Position numbers and translations under genes: made by a program
Assembly (NCBI RefSeq): GCF_023856365.1
Contig: NC_064548.1
Location: 5,680,642-5,744,641, forward strand
Direction of reading: 5' to 3'
DNA from: Brienomyrus brachyistius
Taxonomy: Eukaryota; Chordata; Actinopteri; Osteoglossiformes; Mormyridae
Length of the DNA: 64,000 nucleotides
Shown: positions 54,326 to 61,200 of the stretch, in pieces
Layout: the number at the start of each line of letters is the position of its first letter
Position numbering within the stretch: position 1 is the stretch's first letter
Notes under the pieces: model-generated
Told to the model about the DNA's origin: nothing
Seen by the model: the letters and a program-made list of their open reading frames with translations, nothing else
Databases searched by the model: none

Positions 54326-57300
54326 ACCTCAAACATGATTGATTTATATGGTACATTTCATGTCAGGATTTTTTTTTTTCTTTTTTTTTCCATTCTCATT
54401 TTAACACAAACTGTGATCCCAGCTCCGTGATAAGCTCTAGCGATGAATGTTGGGGGGGGGGCACTATGTTTGTATTTGCCTCATTTTTCGGGAGTATGTC
54501 GGCTATGCATTTGCCCGCCCCCAGCTTTGTGTGGGGGGGGATAAAGGCAAAATGAAAACTCCAGGGTCTCCAGCTCTGCCCCCACTCCGCCGTGTCTCAG
54601 TGCAAACACTTTTTAAATTAAAGCGCAGCTCGCTGTTAAGATAGCCATCTCCGTGGCCGGCCCTGGCATATTGTCCCTCCTGCCAGGAACCACTGGGTAT
54701 CACTGGATCATTTTCTTCCCTCCTGGGCGCCTCTTTATCCACACCAGGCGCTTCACACTCTGCCGCTACCTCATCACATTTAAATACATCTTTTTCCTAC
54801 TTGACGGATTTCGTTGCTCTGGACCAGATGTACAATAGGGCTAGAAACTATGGTAATAACTGGAGTCTGGGAGTAGTATTTTTACCTTTTAGCCTTTTTT
54901 AGGAAGCACTTAAGAATGTCTGAACAGTCAACAAGCCAGGGGGGCAGTGAATTTCTGACTGACGGGTCCTTTATTGGGTTTGTGAGAACAGCGTGTCTTT
55001 ATTAAATTGCACAGCAGGCTTTTTAAGAAAATACATGGCTTTTGGATTCAAAATGACTGATAGGTGACATAATGGTGTTGCTTTAATTACAGAAGGGTGA
55101 GTCTGGTCTCTAAAATGGTCTGTTGTGGTGTGTAGCATCATCTTGCAGGAGATGAACGTTAGTCTTTTATTGAATTCCTTGCAGTGCCCCCCACAGGATA
55201 TTGCTGATGTAAATATACACTTGATAATAAAGTAAAGTTTTTAAATTATAACATTCCATCCGTCAATAGCTATCTTTAGAAGTATTCCGTTGAAAACTTT
55301 CAGTTTATTGCAGGGCTTATTGATTTGTTCAATTTAGTTTATATCAGCTTATCTAATTAAAATTAGAGTTTGGAAATGATTCTGTCTCTCTGATTTTAAC
55401 TCTTTAATTCGATCGCCATCCTCTCCTACAGTCCTCTGTTTTACCTCATTGTTTGAATGCCACCCTCCCCCACACTGGACGGGTATCTTTTTGGTGTCCT
55501 GCATCTTGCAGCTCCTGTTGTTCTTTTCTTAATTATGACACTGGCTTCTCTCCATGGTGCTTTTTCTAATCTCATGGAGTAATTAAGCGGGCTCTTCACC
55601 AGGGCTCACGCATCCTCTCTGTGCCCAGACTCACGGTCAGATCACGGGGAGAGAGAGGAACGCCTGAATTCACACCCAGGTGTTACCACTCCCGGGGAGA
55701 TTTGTCCTGATTTCCTCTGTGTGGTCTGTCCACTCGCTCTTTGGCCACTTTCCGCTACATTTTCTAGCCACGATACATCCAATAGAAATGAAACCGGAAG
55801 TTCCCTGTTATCCCTGTAAAATATTTTATCACGATAAATGTTTTCATATCGTGTTTATTCATATTTAATTCAGGCCATTCATATTTACTTTATTTTATGC
55901 ATAAAATCCACCTTAAACAGATTCAGAACATGGAAAAGACAACAAATTGAAGAGCTGCAAACTGAAATCTAATTTTAATAAATAAGTCGTGTTGTTATAG
56001 TTTTGATTGTGGGCTTTTTTCCCCCCAATCCTCCCTTGAAATGCAGATGAAGTTAGTTTTCAGTGTGGTTTTATTATTTTTTATTTCAAATATACTTTCC
56101 TGTTTAGTTTTGTATATTTCACTTATTAGTTTAATTTTAGTATTTTTTAGGCATAGACTGAAAGTTGTACAGCTATTTTATGTGTCTTATTTTAAAGAAT
56201 CCAGCATGAATATGTAGAGTACATCATGTATTCAAAATGAGCAAAACATGTTCCAGGTTTTATTAATGGACAGAGAATGGCGATATACTGGATTATGCTT
56301 TCTTGAATGATTTCAAGGGGAACTATTTAGCTTTAGCTAAATAGTATTTAAAAATGGTAATGGAGAATATTTGATAAGTGTTTTTTTTATTTATCTTATT
56401 TTAGAAGCTACGTGCATTTATCAGTTGTCCCTGCCCTGCCATGACCCAAAATCACTGGCTTTGTTGTTGCTCAAAAAAGCACTTTAACTCTAAGGTCATA
56501 GCTAGCTACAGTAGCTAGTTAGCCGAACATGCTACTTCAGCATCTCGACCCCTATGGTACTGCATGCACAGGTCCACAGAGCAGTTAGCCACCAGTGCCA
56601 GTGCTTGTGTTCCAAATGAAGCATACTTTGCGGGTGATAGTTTATCACGTGAGCTGACTGGTTGGGGGGCTGTTAGGGCTGACTTTACAGCTGTGGGAGC
56701 CAGGGGTCTCCCTGGTGGCATGGCCTCCAGGGCCCTCAGTCGTGGTTCGTTAGCCCAGACTGACAATGAGCAGAATCCCCTGCCGGCGTAGTAGCCCCCC
56801 TCCAGCAAGCAGACTGTTTTTGGAGGCACCAGTGGAGCGGATGGAGCCTCAAGTGAGGTCCCTGGGCATAGGTATACATTCCGTTCTGGGTGACAGGTAC
56901 CGGTCCCAGTCAAATCAATGGAACAGATTTTCTAGGTCAAAATTAAAGTCTTCACGGCTAATTAAATAGGCTAATTGTGTACCGTGCGATCATATTTGCA
57001 TCATGTGTGAAAATGCTTGTGGCAGCTACAGGCTACAGTCCTGTGCTGGAAATCATGTGAGACTCATAACTGTCCTCAATCCAGGGCCAGTGACATGCAC
57101 CTTGAAGGAATTCGCTTGTGCCAGTGGGGAATGCATCTCGGCGCGATACCGCTGCGACGGAGATGACGACTGCGCCGACAAGTCGGATGAGGTTAGCTAC
57201 CCTTTCTACCAAAGTTATACTGATGCAACGGGATTTATAAGAGTATTTAACACTGCTGTGTATCATTTTGAATAGTCACTGTCAGGATAGGATTAAATAT

Positions 57301-58250
57301 TCACATATGCTGAAATATTTCACATGTTAAGTATATAAAATGTGTATAAATGATTACCATTTCTGCTGTTTTAAGCCATTGGTTTTTGATAAAATGTAAA
57401 TATACTTCTCACCCCAGTTGGTGCTTCTTCTTGGGTTGCAAAAAGCTGCCACTGTATCACCCACAACTGTGTCACAGGGTGGGCTGTGGCAGGCCAGCGA
57501 GGCGCTGCTCAGGGGGAGGCTTCTGGCCTGACCTCTCTGTCTGTGGGGTCTACCTGAAAGACTCATCTGTGTAATCATAAAGGGCACCACCTAGCTAGCT
57601 AATCAATCTGCCTCTGGTTCTCAGGGTGGGGGAGTTGATAATCAGGCACCAGAATTAAATAGCAGTGCCTTTGATAATGTGCGATAGTGCTCTTTGATCA
57701 TTTCCCCCAGTCGTTGGTGGTATTTTGTTCTGTCTTGTCTTAAAATTTGTTGTTGCGAAGGCCGTAACCAAAAGCATGGTCGACGCTCAGGTTTACCATG
57801 AAATCACTTTTTCCAATGTTCATTTTTTTTTCTCTCCAAAAAATTGCATAAAAATGAAAAAGGGGAAATTATAAAGCAGAATTACAAATATGTCAATTTT
57901 TGTACAAAATGCATGCATGTATGTACAGTATTTCATCAACTGAGTTTGTCAGTGCCTACTGAAGTTCCCTGATAAGATGTTTAATCATTAAAAAAAGCAT
58001 TATTACCTTTAAGTACGGGCTTAAAACAGTTATAATTAGCAGTGCACAGCCAATGAAAAACCGATGAGAAATCACCCCTTGACAAACAGCGCTTCCTTAA
58101 TGTATAAAACAATATTTAATTAGGGAATAAAAACCCCTTAAATAATCAGTTTATTCCCTACTGTCATTTGCTACTGTTGCTATAACAACACACTGCAGGC
58201 TTGATTAATCTTATTTAAAGACTAACCCCTTTACATTGTCGTCCCCCCTC

Positions 58251-58299
<49 letters not shown>

Positions 58300-61200
58300 T
58301 TAATCATGGCTACACAGGTGAATCCAACTGCACACTGGGAGGAAATAACTGCGGTATCAGTCTGTGTGACATTAATGTTGACATTTTGCAAATGACATTA
58401 GAAACTTGTTTCTGAGTCAGGTCTACTTTCAGAATCTGAATCAAGATCAAGACTTTTATTGGCCAAGTAAATTGAACATACAAGGGATCTGTCTTGCTGA
58501 CTTAGTATAACGTAACGTGCAAGATGATTTACAAGAATGTAAACATGAAAATTTTACATGTACCTTTAACAGTAGCCAGTCAGAACAGCCTGAGATGGAA
58601 TAGAAGGTGAATGTATAAGGATATATGGAAACTTAGCATCAAGTTTCACTTGCTACTACTTAACATGAAGTGGGGGATAAGTGTGGGTGAGGGGGCATGA
58701 CTGAGCACAGCGAGACCAACGCTGCCCTCTTGCCACCAACAGAAGGACTGCGAGATGCGTTGCTCCGAGGACCAGTTCCAGTGTCTGAACAGCCTGTGCA
58801 TCCCCCGCAAGTGGGTGTGTGATGGGCAGGAGGACTGCAAGATGGGGGAGGACGAGAACAGCTGCCAGAGCACAGGTAAGAGCCCGGTCAACCCCCAGCG
58901 GGCTCACGCAAAGATGGTGGACCCCTGGGTGGCAGATTTTATTTCTTCTTGTTGCAAAGAAATGAAATGATTGTCAGTCTAACATACTCAGCTGAATGGG
59001 CCCAACATGCCAGCTCACAACAATAAAAGGAGAGCAGATTTACAGAATTTCAACAAAAAAATGCTTTGACCCCCAACGGGCTGGAGGGAAGGCTGAATGC
59101 AATCGTTAGTGCCATGAAGGTTAGAGAGGGGCAGACTGCACCAGAAAACCATGAAGGAAAAATCCTCCTTGCTGAAGTAATTTATATAAGCTGTAGCCCA
59201 TCCACAGCCTGTGTGTGAACCTGTGTTCTCAGCATTCTGCATAACTGACCTGATAACCCCCAATTTTCAGATATTGGACTGCACATATGTTTTTAATATT
59301 GTAGTTATGCTCATCACTTGTACTCTTTTTTGATCTGCAATAGAATAGGACGCCAGGAGGAATTTAATGTGCATAATAATTTTAAAAATGTGTTCAGCTT
59401 TTAGTTTTGATAGTGGAGATATACAGTAACATCTGAACCAATGCCCACTACCCAGAAAAATGTCTTGCTTGACATTGCACAGCTCAAAACGCAAAATAAA
59501 TAAATAAAGTAAAATTAAGATATTTATTTAAACACAGTTTTTGTGTGTTCTGTTTTGTTATCTGCATATATCTCATATCCAGTCATACTGGTGACTTTTT
59601 AAAATATTTTTGCAGAAATCACCATTTTTAAGAAAACATCAATTCAGTTGCAGTTTGATAGTATAGGGGAGGGTTTTCTGAAATAGTGGCTGATTTGTAG
59701 GGACAAATTATTTATCATAATTGTTTATTCTACTACCATTTCGAAGGGAATTTGTGTATCAGGTCTCATTTTAATAATGTTTTAAATTGAGATGCAAGGG
59801 ACACGAAAAGGCATCACCAACCATCACCATCAAAGGAATTTCTGACTTCTCTCTGACCTTGCATTTTAAACACTATGTTGTGGAAGTGGGAGTGTTGGGC
59901 TAACCAGAAGGTCACGATATGTGGGACTGTTGGGCTAAACAGAAGGTCACGGTAGGTGGGAGGGTTGGGCTAACCAGAAGGTCACGGTATGTGGGCGTGT
60001 TGGGCTAACCAGAAGGTCATGGTATGTGGGCGTGTTGGGCTAACCAGAAGGTCACGGTAGGTGGGAGGGTTGGGCTAACCAGAAGGTCACGGTATGTGGG
60101 CGTGTTGGGCTAACCAGAAGGTCACGGTATGTGGGCGTGTTGGGCTAACCAGAAGGTCACGGTATGTGGGCGTGTTGGGCTAAACAGAAGGTCACGGTAG
60201 GTGGGCGTGTTGGGCTAACCAGAAGGTCACGGTAGGTGGGCGTGTTGGGCTAACCAGAAGGTCACGGTATGTGGGCGTGTTGGGCTAAACAGAAGGTCAC
60301 GGTATGTGGGCGTGTTGGGCTAAACAGAAGGTCACGGTATGTGGGCGTGTTGGGCTAACCAGAAGGTCACGGTATGTGGGCGTGTTGGGCTAACCAGAAG
60401 GTCACGGTATGTGGGCGTGTTGGGCTAACCAGAAGGTCATGCTATGTGGGCGTGTTGGGCTAACCAGAAGGTCACGGTATGTGGGCGTGTTGGGCTAAAC
60501 AGAAGGTCACGGTATGTGGGCGTGTTGGGCTAACCAGAAGGTCACGGTATGTGGGTGTGTTGGGCTAAACAGAAGGTCACGGTAGGTGGGCGTGTTGGGT
60601 TAAACAGAAGGTCACGGTAGGTGGGCGTGTTGGGCTAACCAGAAGGTCACGGTAGGTGGGCGTGTTGGGCTAACCAGAAGGTCACGGTAGGTGGGCGTGT
60701 TGGGCTAACCAGAAGATCACGGTATGTGGGCATGTTGCGCTAACCGGAATGTCACGGTAGGTGGGCGTGTTGGGCTAACCAGAAGGTCACGGTAGGTGGG
60801 CGTGTTGGGCTAACCAGAAGATCACGGTATGTGGGCATGTTGCGCTAACCGGAATGTCACGGTAGGTGGCTGTGTTGGGCTAACCAGAAGGTCACGGTAG
60901 GTGGGCGTGTTGGGCTAACCAGAAGGTCACGATATGTGGGAGTGTTGGGCTAACCAGAAGGTCACGGTAGGTGGGCGTGTTGGGCTAACCAGAAGGTCAC
61001 GGTATGTGGGCGTGTTGGGCTAACCAGAAGATCACGGTATGTGGGCATGTTGCGCTAACCGGAATGTCACAGTAGGTGGGAAGGTTGGGCTAACCAGAAG
61101 GTCATGGTATGTGGGCGTGTTGGGCTAACCAGAAGGTCACGGTAAGTGGGCGTGTTGTGCTAACCAGAAGGTCACGGTAGGTGGGCGTGTTGGGCTAACC

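Larger units (their letters stand above)
53859..57084 (+). other. lrp1b: Intron 18 (3.2 kb)
   Basis: Begins with a CT-rich tandem array (53905-54325). Also holds a family A inverted copy (56490-56640). 54330-56480 is AT-rich without recognised features. The acceptor is caatccag. Confidence 0.8.
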